Assembly: GCF_011761345.1 (NCBI RefSeq)
Contig: NZ_JAASRY010000002.1
Span: 558,001-622,000 of the forward strand
Length of the DNA stretch: 64,000 nucleotides
Direction: 5' to 3'
Source: Thalassobacillus devorans
GTDB lineage: Bacteria > Bacillota > Bacilli > Bacillales > Halobacillaceae
Part shown: piece by piece, positions 52,635 through 61,524 of the stretch
How positions within the stretch are numbered: position 1 is the stretch's first letter
Layout of the letters: every line of letters starts with the position of its first letter
The notes under the pieces: generated by a model
What the model saw: only the letters and a program-made list of their open reading frames with translations
Database searches by the model: none
Told to the model about the DNA's origin: nothing
Made by a program: the position numbers and the translations under genes

Positions 52635-54383
52635 TTAGTTCAGTTGTTTTTCTTTTTTTGATTGTTTTTTATGGGCACGATCATGAGCTTTATGACGATC
52701 ATCTTCCACTTCACTGGATGACTGCTTCCCTTCTGGAACGATGGTTGCTGACACTTCCTTTAGGCCGGCCTGGTCCTTTTCGTAGATAAAAGATGCCCGG
52801 GTGGAAATATCTGCACCAGGTTTGGATACAAAGGGAAGTACGCGGTAATCTGTTCTCCACTGAGTAGGAGTGACTTCACAGCGAACATATCCGCGGTAGT
52901 CATTGAAAAATTTAATATGATCGTTCTGCTCTAAGATACGGTCAGTGTCTGCACGTTTATCGGCTCCATTTCCCCCGGATGTAATCGAGGTTCCGACAAA
53001 TTCCGCACCCAGCACTTGGGACTTCAAATCATCAAAGTCTGCCAGCAGATTGGATGCCCAGTTGGCATGTACATCACCAGTCAAAACGATGAGGTTGTCC
53101 ATATCGATGTTGCTTGCATAGTCAGTGATACGCTGGCGGGCGGGTGTATAACCATCCCAGCTGTCCATGCTGTAGCGTGGTTCTTCCGGGCTTGGCCCGT
53201 AGTTCCTTTTGGCGAAGAAGATTTGTTGTGCCAGGACATTCCAGTGCGCTTGTGACTGGTCAAGGTTACCCAGCAGCCATTGCTCCTGCTTGTCACCTAA
53301 TAAAGTGCGTGAAGGATCAAGCGATTCTTCCGTCTGTGGAGAGCTTTTATCTCCATTCGCCTGATCGGAACGATATTGGCGTGTATCCAATACATAGAAA
53401 TTTGCCAGGTTTCCATAAGAAAAATTACGATATAACTGCATGTCCGAACCATGAGGCATAGACGATTTCCTGAGCGGCATATGTTCATAATATGCCTGGT
53501 AGGCAGCAATACGACGGTTAACGAATGCTTCTACAGATTGACCTTTCTCAGGTATCATATCAGCATAATTGTTTTCGACCTCATGGTCGTCCCAGGTCAC
53601 TACCCATGGAAAAGCTGCATGCGCTGACTGCAGGTCTTTATCGGAACGATACTGGGCATGACGATTGCGATAGTCTTCTAATGTTAAGATTTCCTGCCCT
53701 TTGTGGGTGCGTACATTGCCGGTAGCAGCGACATATTCATCCGGGCCATATTCGTAAATGTAATCACCGAGATGGAATACCAGATCCAGGTCTTCTTTTG
53801 CCATATGTTTATAAGCTGTGTAATAACCATGTTCATATTGCTGGCAGGAAGCAAAAGCGAACGCAAGGCTTTTTACAGCCTCATTGTTTCTTGGAAGTGT
53901 TTTGGTCTTTCCGACTGGACTGTAATCTTTTCCAACTTTGAAACGGTAGTAGTAAACGGTGTCTGACTCCAGGTTTTCGGCTTCAATATGAATGGAGTGT
54001 CCAAGTTTTGGACTGGCTACTTCATTGCCACGTTGTACAATATCACGGAAGTGAGCATCTCTTGACAACTCCCATCTCACCGCTATGTTACGATCTGGCA
54101 TACCCCCACCATTCAATGGATCAACAGCTAGCCTTGTCCATAAGACAACACTGTCCGAAAGAGGATCACCTGACGCTACACCGAGCGTGAACGGATAGCT
54201 TTCGAACTCTTCTTCCTGCGCTTCGACAGATATGCCTCCCATCGATTGAGCAACCGCTATTCCGAGAGATATTCCAGCAATTTTACCAGCACCTTGTAAG
54301 AACCCTCTGCGGTCGACATCCTTCTGTAATGTTTCTTCATTCAATCTCCGGATCAAATCGTCCATTACTCTTTTTTCAGTCAT
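52635..54383 (-). CDS. phoD: alkaline phosphatase/phosphodiesterase PhoD, Tat substrate
   Basis: Secreted phosphodiesterase/phosphatase that releases phosphate from organic esters and teichoic acid. The 582-residue protein has a long twin-arginine signal (DRRGFLQGAGKIAGISLGIAVAQ near residues 21-43). An N-terminal PhoD beta domain is followed by the metallophosphatase core with FAFASCQQYEHGYY near residue 175, VFHLGDYIYEYG near residue 200, VTWDDHEVENNYAD near residue 261 and LTGDVHANW near residue 435. Unlike the short-tailed B. subtilis enzyme, it ends in a charged Lys/His/Asp tail. First gene of the operon, behind a Pho box. Confidence 0.94.
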   Translation of the reverse strand: MTEKRVMDDLIRRLNEETLQKDVDRRGFLQGAGKIAGISLGIAVAQSMGGISVEAQEEEFESYPFTLGVASGDPLSDSVVLWTRLAVDPLNGGGMPDRNIAVRWELSRDAHFRDIVQRGNEVASPKLGHSIHIEAENLESDTVYYYRFKVGKDYSPVGKTKTLPRNNEAVKSLAFAFASCQQYEHGYYTAYKHMAKEDLDLVFHLGDYIYEYGPDEYVAATGNVRTHKGQEILTLEDYRNRHAQYRSDKDLQSAHAAFPWVVTWDDHEVENNYADMIPEKGQSVEAFVNRRIAAYQAYYEHMPLRKSSMPHGSDMQLYRNFSYGNLANFYVLDTRQYRSDQANGDKSSPQTEESLDPSRTLLGDKQEQWLLGNLDQSQAHWNVLAQQIFFAKRNYGPSPEEPRYSMDSWDGYTPARQRITDYASNIDMDNLIVLTGDVHANWASNLLADFDDLKSQVLGAEFVGTSITSGGNGADKRADTDRILEQNDHIKFFNDYRGYVRCEVTPTQWRTDYRVLPFVSKPGADISTRASFIYEKDQAGLKEVSATIVPEGKQSSSEVEDDRHKAHDRAHKKQSKKEKQLN

Positions 54384-54427
54384 GACATTAGCTCCTTTTC
54401 ATGTGTGAAATGTTTGGAACAATTGCC

Positions 54428-54469
54428 ATTATAGCTGGTGACTTTTAACTGGTTGTTAAGTAATGTAAA
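54428..54469 (-). promoter_or_regulatory. Pho box and promoter of phoD-tatC-phoX-tatA
   Basis: Reading the minus strand: TTTACA, 4 bp, TTAACA, 5 bp, TTAAAA (54469 down to 54443), then 9 bp and TATAAT (54433-54428). Direct TTAACA-like repeats about 11 bp apart placed before the -10 are the PhoP-binding pattern of the B. subtilis Pho regulon, which includes phoD. Confidence 0.8.
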
Positions 54470-54665
54470 TAGAGGAATGAAAAGGTAGATATAAAAGCTC
54501 AGGAAAAATGGCGGTACCTGAATTTATTTTTCAACCATTCAGACGGAATCCTAGTATTTTAGTAGTGAATTTTTTATCGTTATGAGGAGGTATGTCTTGG
54601 TCAATTTTTCCTGATTTTTTTAACATTATCTAAACAATTACTTTAATTATTTTTTCATAAACATT
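54470..54665. other. intergenic region between the Pho box and the nitroreductase promoter
   Basis: About 200 AT-rich bases. The one notable item is AGGAGG (54585-54590) directly before ATG (54592) with 13 sense codons, probably chance. Confidence 0.4.
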
Positions 54666-54694
54666 TTGACATTCTTCTATGTTTCCGTTACTTT
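54666..54694 (+). promoter_or_regulatory. promoter of the nitroreductase gene
   Basis: A perfect TTGACA (54666-54671), a 17-bp spacer and TACTTT (54689-54694). Confidence 0.65.
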
Positions 54695-54726
54695 CACTTT
54701 ATTGATAGACAGAAGGGGTGGAGCGG

Positions 54727-55305
54727 ATGGAAATCTATGAAGCAATCAAACAGAGGAGATCAATTCATGATTTCAAACCACAAAATGTGGAAGAAAGCAA
54801 ACTGACATCGATTTTTGCTGGGGCATCATGGGCACCGACACACCGTATGAAAGAACCGTGGGAAGTTCATATTATCCAAAATAAAGCGGTAGCATCTTAT
54901 GCTGAGCGGGTTACAGAAAGTTATCTGCGTTTGGGGTATGCGGAAGGTTACGATAATGATAAACAGCGGAAGCTCATGGAAGGCATTAAACAACATCTGT
55001 TGTCTATCCCGCACCATGCAATCATTTACATGGAAAAAGAAAAGGACCTGCGACTGTTTGAAGAGGATTATGCTGCTGTCTGTGCTTTTATTCAAAATGT
55101 ACAATTACTGGCATGGAGTCATGGCGTAGGGGGATTATGGACGACAAATCCCTATATTTATGATAGGGAATTTTCCCGATCCTGTGGTATTGACCCTGAT
55201 CTTTATAAAATAGTTTCTGTATTACAAATGGGATATCCAAATAGAATACCCCAGCCAAAAAGACGGACACCAATCGAACAGAAAGTGAATTTTATTAACG
55301 ATTGA
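54727..55305 (+). CDS. nitroreductase family flavoprotein
   Basis: A 192-residue FMN-dependent oxidoreductase of the nitroreductase fold. It shows the N-terminal FMN motif KQRRSIHDFKPQNV, the APTHRMKEPWEVHII segment near residue 37 and VGGLWTTNPY near residue 137. The substrate is unknown; members reduce nitro compounds, quinones or flavins. ATG 54727 is preferred to GTG 54718 by distance from AAGGGG. Single gene with its own promoter. Confidence 0.85.
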   Translation: MEIYEAIKQRRSIHDFKPQNVEESKLTSIFAGASWAPTHRMKEPWEVHIIQNKAVASYAERVTESYLRLGYAEGYDNDKQRKLMEGIKQHLLSIPHHAIIYMEKEKDLRLFEEDYAAVCAFIQNVQLLAWSHGVGGLWTTNPYIYDREFSRSCGIDPDLYKIVSVLQMGYPNRIPQPKRRTPIEQKVNFIND

Positions 55306-55356
55306 CAACTAAATAGTAGAAGCACTCTTTAAAATTACTGTAAGGATGATTAAAAA

Positions 55357-55405
55357 ACCTGCTGAGTATACACATATTTCTCTCCTCTGTGTATACTCAG
55401 CAGGT
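55357..55405 (-). terminator. terminator between nitroreductase and TauE genes
   Basis: ACCTGCTGAGTATACACA (55357-55374) pairs perfectly with TGTGTATACTCAGCAGGT (55388-55405). A run of T follows on the minus strand, so it mainly serves the TauE gene, though it may act in both directions. Confidence 0.88.
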
Positions 55406-55421
55406 ATTATTAACAATTTTT

Positions 55422-56327
55422 TCACCCGAAATTTTCTCCTTTGGGCTCCACAATTCTTTCTCTCTTTTGGAAATGAAAATTTTTCCGTATGGAAGCGATA
55501 ATAGCTGCCACCCATCCAAGTACCATCACGACATAAATCAAAACCATCAGGTCTGCCGGTATGTTTAATGCAAGCAGGAGAGTCCGCAAATTTGTCAAAA
55601 TAATAAAACCTCCAGCCCCTACTCCAAGTATGAATGGCGGGACGATTCGTACAAGCCATGCGGCCAGCGGCGCTGCTGCTACCCCTCCGATCATGAAGGA
55701 TACTACCCATAACCAATGAAGCTGTTCCCAACCTAAGAATAGTAGGAATCCTAGTGTGGCAGAGATAGTAATAGCAAATTCAGTTGTGTCAACCGTACCA
55801 ATCACTTTCCTTGGCAATGCTCCTTTTCTGGATAAAAGAACCGGTGTGTTGATCGGCCCCCAGCCTCCTCCACCAACAGCATCAAAAAATCCTGCTAAAG
55901 CACCTAAAGGGTACAGGAAGCAATTTTTAACAGGAACCTCTCTTCGCTTTTCATTGGATGTTTTCATGAGTAAAAAACGAGCTACAATGTAGACCCCCAA
56001 AAGGAGGAGGAAGATAGAAATAAATGGCTTGATCTTTTCACCGGGAAGGCTGCTCAAAAAGGCGGCTCCCAGAAAAGCGCTGATCGATCCAGGAATGATT
56101 AGCGGCAGAACTAATTTCTTATCTATATTATCGAATTTATAATGAGAATAACCGGAAACGGCTGTGGTAGCAATTTCAGCCATATGGATAGAGGAAGAGA
56201 CCACCGCTGGAGCTACTCCATATGCAATCAATAATGTGGATGATGTTAAACCATATGACATTCCGAGCGCACCATCAATCAATTGGGCAAAAAAACCTAC
56301 TAATGTAAAAATGATTAATTTCCTCAA
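55422..56327 (-). CDS. TauE/SafE family permease (sulfite exporter or sulfate-related transporter)
   Basis: A 301-residue polytopic membrane protein with about eight hydrophobic segments and the TauE/SafE features GFFAQLIDGALGMSYG near residue 11 and GFFDAVGGGGWGPINTPVLL near residue 139. It is transcribed away from cysH and has no sulfate permease gene nearby, so it is a good candidate for sulfate/sulfite traffic in that pathway; this is inference from position. TTG start at 56327, with GGAGG 9 nt before. Confidence 0.82.
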   Translation of the reverse strand: MRKLIIFTLVGFFAQLIDGALGMSYGLTSSTLLIAYGVAPAVVSSSIHMAEIATTAVSGYSHYKFDNIDKKLVLPLIIPGSISAFLGAAFLSSLPGEKIKPFISIFLLLLGVYIVARFLLMKTSNEKRREVPVKNCFLYPLGALAGFFDAVGGGGWGPINTPVLLSRKGALPRKVIGTVDTTEFAITISATLGFLLFLGWEQLHWLWVVSFMIGGVAAAPLAAWLVRIVPPFILGVGAGGFIILTNLRTLLLALNIPADLMVLIYVVMVLGWVAAIIASIRKNFHFQKRERIVEPKGENFG

Positions 56328-56501
56328 ATGAATCAGCCTCCATTTATTAATACTAAACCTATGAGTTTACTCGGGATTAAGTTCTAAAAAAAATATTTTT
56401 AAAAATAGTCAATGCTGTTATTTGAAATAATAGCTTTCAATCTAAAGGAATATCCATTACTTGTCAAGCAGTAATGAAAAACCGGTTCTACTTGCCTAGT
56501 T

Positions 56502-56513
56502 GGGGGGGGGGGG
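56502..56513. repeat. G12 homopolymer between TauE and cysH genes
   Basis: Twelve consecutive G in an otherwise AT-rich divergent intergenic region, 110 bp upstream of the cysH -35 box. Such a tract is prone to slippage, or may be a sequencing or assembly artefact. Confidence 0.7.
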
Positions 56514-56622
56514 AAGCACGAAGGTACCTTGAAACGAGGATACCAGAGGGATGAACAGCAGCTTCCTGCATGCCAATATGATCATCAAAACTGGGAAAAA
56601 AGTATAAATATTTTGATTAGTA

Positions 56623-56651
56623 TTGACATTATTTTTAATTACACATATCAT
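56623..56651 (+). promoter_or_regulatory. promoter of the cysH operon
   Basis: A perfect TTGACA (56623-56628), a 17-bp spacer and TATCAT (56646-56651). Confidence 0.8.
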
Positions 56652-56675
56652 GTTTATCAATCGCATAAAACCTAG

Positions 56676-56709
56676 TTAACTTATCGGATTTATAAGTTAA
56701 GAATTTTTT
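56676..56709 (+). terminator. leader hairpin with T run before cysH
   Basis: TTAACTTAT (56676-56684) pairs with ATAAGTTAA (56692-56700), followed by GAA and six T. It begins about 18 nt after the expected transcription start and about 50 nt before cysH, so it could act as an attenuator. The stem is AT-rich and weak. No S-box (SAM) consensus or T-box is visible. Confidence 0.5.
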
Positions 56710-56760
56710 GAGAAACTTTGTAATAAGAAACAAAATTTCTTGAATAGGAGGAGGGGGCGA

Positions 56761-57495
56761 ATGAACCAACCAGCAATTAGTTATAAAAATTTTCCAGGAG
56801 ACCCTTTTAAAGGCTGGGAGCCTGTTGATGATACAAAAGGGGCGTCAGAGATCCTGAATTGGGCTTATAACTCATACGGACAGTCTCTTGTTTACGCTTG
56901 CAGCTTTGGAGCGGAAGGCATAGTTTTAATTGATTTAATTGCAAAAGTGAAAAAAGATGCAGAAATTGTTTTTCTTGATACCGGTCTTCATTTCCAGGAA
57001 ACATATGACCTGATTGAGAAAGTGAAAAGGAGATATCCAGATCTTATCATTCATATGAAAAAGCCCGAGCTGACACTAGAAGAGCAGTCGCAACAACATG
57101 GTTCAGCACTTTGGAAAAAGAATCCGGACCAATGCTGTTATATCAGGAAGATTAAGCCCCTTGAGGATGCTCTTAGCGGAGTGGATGCATGGATTTCAGG
57201 CTTAAGGAGGGAGCAATCCTTAAGCCGGAGTAAGACTGATTTTGTCAATAAAGATGAACGCTTCAAGTCCATTAAGGTTTGCCCGCTCATCTACTGGACG
57301 TGGGATGATGTATGGGATTATATCCGAGTAAATGAATTGGACTACAATGAACTTCACGATAACAATTATCCGAGCATCGGTTGTATTCCCTGCACATTTG
57401 CTGTTGAAGGTACAGAAGACTCAAGAGCGGGAAGGTGGAGTGGCTTTAACAAGACCGAATGCGGTCTTCATGTATCTTCAGAAGAAAAAAATTAG
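56761..57495 (+). CDS. cysH: phosphoadenylyl/adenylyl sulfate reductase
   Basis: Reduces activated sulfate (APS or PAPS) to sulfite. The 244-residue protein has the nucleotide-binding SFGAEG near residue 43 and [12 protein letters not shown] near residue 71. The cysteine pairs QCCYIRK near residue 123 and GCIPCT near residue 206 mark the [4Fe-4S] class. That class accepts APS, and B. subtilis CysH takes both. ATG 56761 follows AGGAGGAGGGGG; the TTG at 56740 is upstream of it. First gene of the operon. Confidence 0.95.
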   Translation: MNQPAISYKNFPGDPFKGWEPVDDTKGASEILNWAYNSYGQSLVYACSFGAEGIVLIDLIAKVKKDAEIVFLDTGLHFQETYDLIEKVKRRYPDLIIHMKKPELTLEEQSQQHGSALWKKNPDQCCYIRKIKPLEDALSGVDAWISGLRREQSLSRSKTDFVNKDERFKSIKVCPLIYWTWDDVWDYIRVNELDYNELHDNNYPSIGCIPCTFAVEGTEDSRAGRWSGFNKTECGLHVSSEEKN

Positions 57496-57525
57496 ACATA
57501 AACCTAATATAAGGAGGAATTATTC

Positions 57526-58683
57526 ATGACACTTATAGAACCCCATGGAGGAACGCTTGTGAACCGGCTGAAAGGAAACTGGGAGGAGGCATCGGCAAGT
57601 ATCGAGCTTGATGCTATGGCTTTAAGCGATCTGGAGCTGATTGCTACGGGAGCCTATAGCCCAATTGAAGGATTTCTTACGAAAGAAGACTATCAATCTG
57701 TTGTGGAGAGAATGAGACTGGCGGATGGAACTCCATGGAGCATTCCCATCACTTTGCCGGTTGGCCGGGACCAGGCGGAGCGGCTGAACAGTGGAGAGGT
57801 AGCAGAACTTTATAAAGATGAAACGGTTTATGGATTGATTGAAATCGAGGAGATCTATCAACCCGATAAAGAGCAGGAAGCTAAGCAAGTCTACTTAACT
57901 TCTGATTATGAACATCCAGGAGTTAAAAAACTATTTGACCGGCCTGATTTTTATGTAGCTGGAAAAATTCAATTGCTTCAAAGACCACAACGAGAACATG
58001 AGGAAAAATTCTACTTAGATCCTGCCGAGACGAGAGCTTTGTTCAAAGAGTCAGGTTGGAAACGTGTGGTCGGCTTTCAAACTAGGAACCCTGTCCACAG
58101 AGCTCACGAATATATTCAAAAAGCGGCTTTGGAAACGGTAGACGGATTATTCCTCAATCCATTAGTAGGTGAAACCAAAAGTGATGATATTCCCAGCGAC
58201 GTCAGGATGGAAAGCTACCAGGTGTTATTAAAAAACTATTACCCAAAAGGCCGCGTTACTCTTGCAGTCTTTAATGCGGCAATGCGGTACGCAGGTCCCA
58301 GGGAAGCGATATTCCATGCACTAGTAAGGAAAAACTTCGGATGCACTCACTTCATAGTCGGGCGTGACCACGCCGGTGTTGGTGATTACTATGGCACTTA
58401 CGATGCACAGAAGATTTTCAGTAATTTTGAACCCGAAGAGCTTGGAATTACCCCACTCTTTTTTGAACATAGCTTTTACTGCCTGGCATGTGAGGGGATG
58501 GCTTCTCATAAAACGTGCCCACATGATGACGACCAGCATGTCATATTATCGGGGACAAAAGTACGGGAGCTGTTAAGAAATGGGGAAAAACCTCCGAAAA
58601 CATTCAGTCGTCCTGAAGTCGTCGAAATACTGATCAATGGATTGAACAGCCAGAATACTGTAAAGCAAGGACAGGAAGGGTGA
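57526..58683 (+). CDS. sat: sulfate adenylyltransferase (ATP sulfurylase)
   Basis: Makes APS from sulfate and ATP. The 385-residue single-chain form has a PUA-like N-domain and the catalytic motifs [13 protein letters not shown] near residue 185 and [13 protein letters not shown] near residue 281. The C-terminal zinc-binding cysteines are in [16 protein letters not shown] near residue 317. It lies directly after cysH; the cysP sulfate permease found between them in B. subtilis is absent. Confidence 0.97.
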   Translation: MTLIEPHGGTLVNRLKGNWEEASASIELDAMALSDLELIATGAYSPIEGFLTKEDYQSVVERMRLADGTPWSIPITLPVGRDQAERLNSGEVAELYKDETVYGLIEIEEIYQPDKEQEAKQVYLTSDYEHPGVKKLFDRPDFYVAGKIQLLQRPQREHEEKFYLDPAETRALFKESGWKRVVGFQTRNPVHRAHEYIQKAALETVDGLFLNPLVGETKSDDIPSDVRMESYQVLLKNYYPKGRVTLAVFNAAMRYAGPREAIFHALVRKNFGCTHFIVGRDHAGVGDYYGTYDAQKIFSNFEPEELGITPLFFEHSFYCLACEGMASHKTCPHDDDQHVILSGTKVRELLRNGEKPPKTFSRPEVVEILINGLNSQNTVKQGQEG

Positions 58684-58688
58684 GCTGA

Positions 58689-59282
58689 TTGGATTCGAAT
58701 ATCGTCTGGCACCAAGCGACAATTGAACCGAAGGATTACCGGAGCAAAAACGGACACCACAGTGGAGTAGTCTGGCTTACCGGGCTGTCTGGTTCAGGCA
58801 AATCAAGTATTGCCAATCAAGTGAATAAAAAGCTGTATGAGAGAGGTATTCAAAGTTATATTCTGGATGGTGACAATATCCGGCATGGGTTGAATGCAGA
58901 TCTGGGCTTTAAACCAGAGGATCGAAAAGAAAACATAAGAAGAATCGGGGAAGTCGCCAAGCTGTTCGCAGATAGCGGAACCATAGTTTTGACCGCATTT
59001 ATCTCCCCGTACCAGGAAGACCGGGACCGTGTCCGAGATATAATCGATTCAGGTGACTTTCTGGAGGTGCATGTCGACTGCCCGCTCTCCGAATGCGAGT
59101 ACAGGGATCCGAAAGGCCTCTATAAAAAAGCAAGAACTGGAGAAATAAAAGGATTTACGGGAATTGATTCCCCATATGAAGCACCGGATTCACCAGAACT
59201 GGTACTGGAGTCGAACGCATACAGTGTAGATGAATGTGCAGAGCAGCTCATTTCTTTTCTCGAGAAAAATGAATGGCTGTAA
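58689..59282 (+). CDS. cysC: adenylylsulfate kinase
   Basis: Phosphorylates APS to PAPS. The 197-residue protein has the P-loop GLSGSGKSS near residue 32, LDGDNIRHGLNADLGF near residue 59 and the lid region GLYKKARTGEIKGFTGID near residue 142. Start TTG at 58689, 5 nt after the sat stop, with GGAAGGGTGAG before it. Confidence 0.96.
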   Translation: MDSNIVWHQATIEPKDYRSKNGHHSGVVWLTGLSGSGKSSIANQVNKKLYERGIQSYILDGDNIRHGLNADLGFKPEDRKENIRRIGEVAKLFADSGTIVLTAFISPYQEDRDRVRDIIDSGDFLEVHVDCPLSECEYRDPKGLYKKARTGEIKGFTGIDSPYEAPDSPELVLESNAYSVDECAEQLISFLEKNEWL

Positions 59283-59331
59283 GGATGCCAAATAATAAGT
59301 TTCGGTTTGGGGAAAAGGAGTGATCATTACG

Positions 59332-60099
59332 ATGAAAAAAGTATTTTTGGTCGGGGCAGGTCCTGGGGAACTTGATCTGATTACCGTAAAAGGACTGAAA
59401 GCAATCCAGCAGTCAGACGTAATATTGTACGACCGGCTGATTAATGAACAGCTTCTCGAGGAAGCTCCAGATTATGCTGAACTTATTTACTGCGGGAAAA
59501 GTCCAGATAATCATTCACTGACCCAGGAGAGCATTAATGGACTGCTTTGCAAGTTCGCCTTACAAGGAAAAACAGTTACGCGTCTAAAAGGAGGCGACCC
59601 ATTCATCTTCGGCAGAGGAGGAGAGGAAGCCAGGGAGCTTGCCAAACGAAGGATACCCTTCGAAATTGTCCCAGGGGTTACCTCAGGGGTCGCTGCTCCT
59701 GCTTATGCCGGAATCCCTGTCACCCATCGTGATTACAGTTCTTCTGTCGCTTTTATTTCCGGAGTAAGCAAGCTAGGTCCAGAAGAAGAATCGTATTGGA
59801 AACACGTTGTAAAATGCATGGATACGCTTTGCATCTATATGGGTGTAAACAAACTGCCAAAAATCTGTGATATGCTGATTCGAAACGGATGTAATAGTAA
59901 AACCCCTGTGGCCCTTGTGCAGGCGGGTACGACCGATGAGCAGCTCACAGTGACGGGTACATTGGAAGATATCATACAAAAAGCGAAAGGAATAAAGAAC
60001 CCGGCCATGATCATTGTGGGGGAAGTCGTAAAGCTTCGTGATCAGTTACAATGGTTCGAGCAGCTGCAACGAGACGAAACAAAGACAGTTGTCGGGTAG
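59332..60099 (+). CDS. sumT: uroporphyrinogen-III C-methyltransferase
   Basis: SAM-dependent enzyme that makes precorrin-2, the first step from uroporphyrinogen III to siroheme. The 255-residue protein has the family start VFLVGAGPGELDLITVKGLKAI, YDRLI near residue 33, VTRLKGGDPFIFGRGGEE near residue 80 and VPGVTSG near residue 112. Monofunctional, unlike the enteric CysG fusion; SirC and SirB follow as separate genes. ATG 59332 is preferred to GTG 59320, which overlaps AAGGAG. Confidence 0.95.
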   Translation: MKKVFLVGAGPGELDLITVKGLKAIQQSDVILYDRLINEQLLEEAPDYAELIYCGKSPDNHSLTQESINGLLCKFALQGKTVTRLKGGDPFIFGRGGEEARELAKRRIPFEIVPGVTSGVAAPAYAGIPVTHRDYSSSVAFISGVSKLGPEEESYWKHVVKCMDTLCIYMGVNKLPKICDMLIRNGCNSKTPVALVQAGTTDEQLTVTGTLEDIIQKAKGIKNPAMIIVGEVVKLRDQLQWFEQLQRDETKTVVG

Positions 60100-60120
60100 G
60101 AATAAGGAGGGCCGGTCATT

Positions 60121-60879
60121 ATGCAAGGAATATTATACGTCAGCCATGGCAGCCGGGTCCCGGAGGCAAGACGACAAGCAGTTGATTGCATTCACTCCGT
60201 CCAGTCCAAGGTAGGGATAGGGCTTCAGGAAATCTGTTACTTGGAACTAGCACAACCGGATATGGCGGAAGGAATCAGACTGCTTGCGGAAAAGGGAGCA
60301 AATAAGATTGCGATTATTCCTGTCTTATTGCTGCGTGCAGGCCATTATTATACAGATATACCTAAGGAAATCGAAGCAGCTAAAAACAAGTATCCTGATA
60401 TAGAATTTCAATATGGTAAACCGCTGGGAGTACAGGAGCGACTAATTGATATTTTAATCGAGCGTATTAAGGAAAAGCACGACCCCATCTCTCCAGATTC
60501 TAATATACTCCTGGTGGGCAGAGGAAGTCGAAACCCCGAAACGCCTGCGGCTATACAGAAGATTCAGAAGAACCTTTGTCAAAGACTTGGTGGAATGAAT
60601 GTGGATGCCTGTTACTTGGCTGCCTGTCAGCCCTCTTTTGAAAAAGGTTTGGAAAAGTCCATTCAAGCAGGTTATAGGCAGACAATTGTTGTCCCATATC
60701 TTTGGTTCACTGGCATTTTAATACACTCTATGCAGAAGAAAGTCAGGGAGTATCAGGAGGACGGTCATCAGGTGATTTTATGCGATCATCTTGGTGATCA
60801 TCCAATGATGGTTGAAGCATTGGCGGAACGAGTCTATGAACTCCTTCCTGGTAAAAAGGTGAAAAATTATGCCCAATGA
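60121..60879 (+). CDS. sirB: sirohydrochlorin ferrochelatase
   Basis: CbiX/SirB-type chelatase that inserts iron into sirohydrochlorin to give siroheme. The 252-residue protein is a tandem of two CbiX domains: the first with YVSHGSRVPEA near residue 6 and PVLLLRAGHYYTDIP near residue 66, the second with LLVGRGSRNPETP near residue 130 and VVPYLWFTGILIHSM near residue 190. Iron rather than cobalt is inferred from the siroheme context. It overlaps sirC by 11 nt. Confidence 0.92.
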   Translation: MQGILYVSHGSRVPEARRQAVDCIHSVQSKVGIGLQEICYLELAQPDMAEGIRLLAEKGANKIAIIPVLLLRAGHYYTDIPKEIEAAKNKYPDIEFQYGKPLGVQERLIDILIERIKEKHDPISPDSNILLVGRGSRNPETPAAIQKIQKNLCQRLGGMNVDACYLAACQPSFEKGLEKSIQAGYRQTIVVPYLWFTGILIHSMQKKVREYQEDGHQVILCDHLGDHPMMVEALAERVYELLPGKKVKNYAQ

Positions 60880-61519
60880 TTTCACAGAACAGCAAGAAGT
60901 CAATTTTCAGCCATTGATGATCGACTTCAACAGCAGGAGCGTCGTCATTATCGGAGGAGGAAAGGTGGCAGCTAAAAGAGCCAGGGTGCTCCTCCAGGGC
61001 GGGGCTGTAATTACGGTCATCAGTCCTTCATTGGAACCGGAATTAGAAAAGTTCTGGGAGCAGAAGAAAGTTAATTGGAAAAAGAAGTTTTTTGAGCCTG
61101 ATGATCTTGAAGGAGCATTCATGGCTGTCGTGGCAACGAATGACCCATCAGTGATTTTGTCTGTACCCCACCCCACTTCAGGTTTGCCGCTCGTAAATTC
61201 TGCTGGGGAAGCAAGCAGGGGGAATGTTCAGTTTCCAGCTTTTCTGACAAGAGGGAAATTGACCCTGGCGGTATCGACTAGTGGGGCAAGTCCAATGCTT
61301 ACTTCTCAGATCAAAGAAGAGTTGGAAAATCGATTTGAATCAGATTATGAAGGTTATGTGGATTTCTTATATGAGTGCCGGCAGCTGATTAAGAATTCTC
61401 TCCTTACTAAACAGGAAAAACGACAATTTCTTCATGAACTCTTAGATGAATCCTTTATGAATGAAGAAAAGCAGCAACAGACAATCTTATGGCTTAAGAA
61501 ACTGGCAGCAGGAGGGTGA
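60869..61519 (+). CDS. sirC: precorrin-2 dehydrogenase
   Basis: NAD-dependent oxidation of precorrin-2 to sirohydrochlorin. The 216-residue protein has an N-terminal Rossmann domain VVIIGGGKVAAKRARVLLQGGA near residue 25 and the SirC/CysG-N segment FLTRGKLTLAVSTSGASPMLTSQIKEEL near residue 128. It corresponds to B. subtilis YlnF. Confidence 0.93.
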   Translation: MPNDFTEQQEVNFQPLMIDFNSRSVVIIGGGKVAAKRARVLLQGGAVITVISPSLEPELEKFWEQKKVNWKKKFFEPDDLEGAFMAVVATNDPSVILSVPHPTSGLPLVNSAGEASRGNVQFPAFLTRGKLTLAVSTSGASPMLTSQIKEELENRFESDYEGYVDFLYECRQLIKNSLLTKQEKRQFLHELLDESFMNEEKQQQTILWLKKLAAGG

Positions 61520-61524
61520 GAAGC

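Noticed and set aside
54585-54632. Short ORF of 13 sense codons (ATG at 54592) behind AGGAGG
   Set aside because: The Shine-Dalgarno spacing is 1 nt, no promoter or terminator brackets it, and the peptide is not recognised.
55309-55731. 140-residue minus-strand ORF overlapping the end of the TauE gene
   Set aside because: It lies in another frame over a well-supported membrane protein and its terminator; composition looks like a frame shadow.
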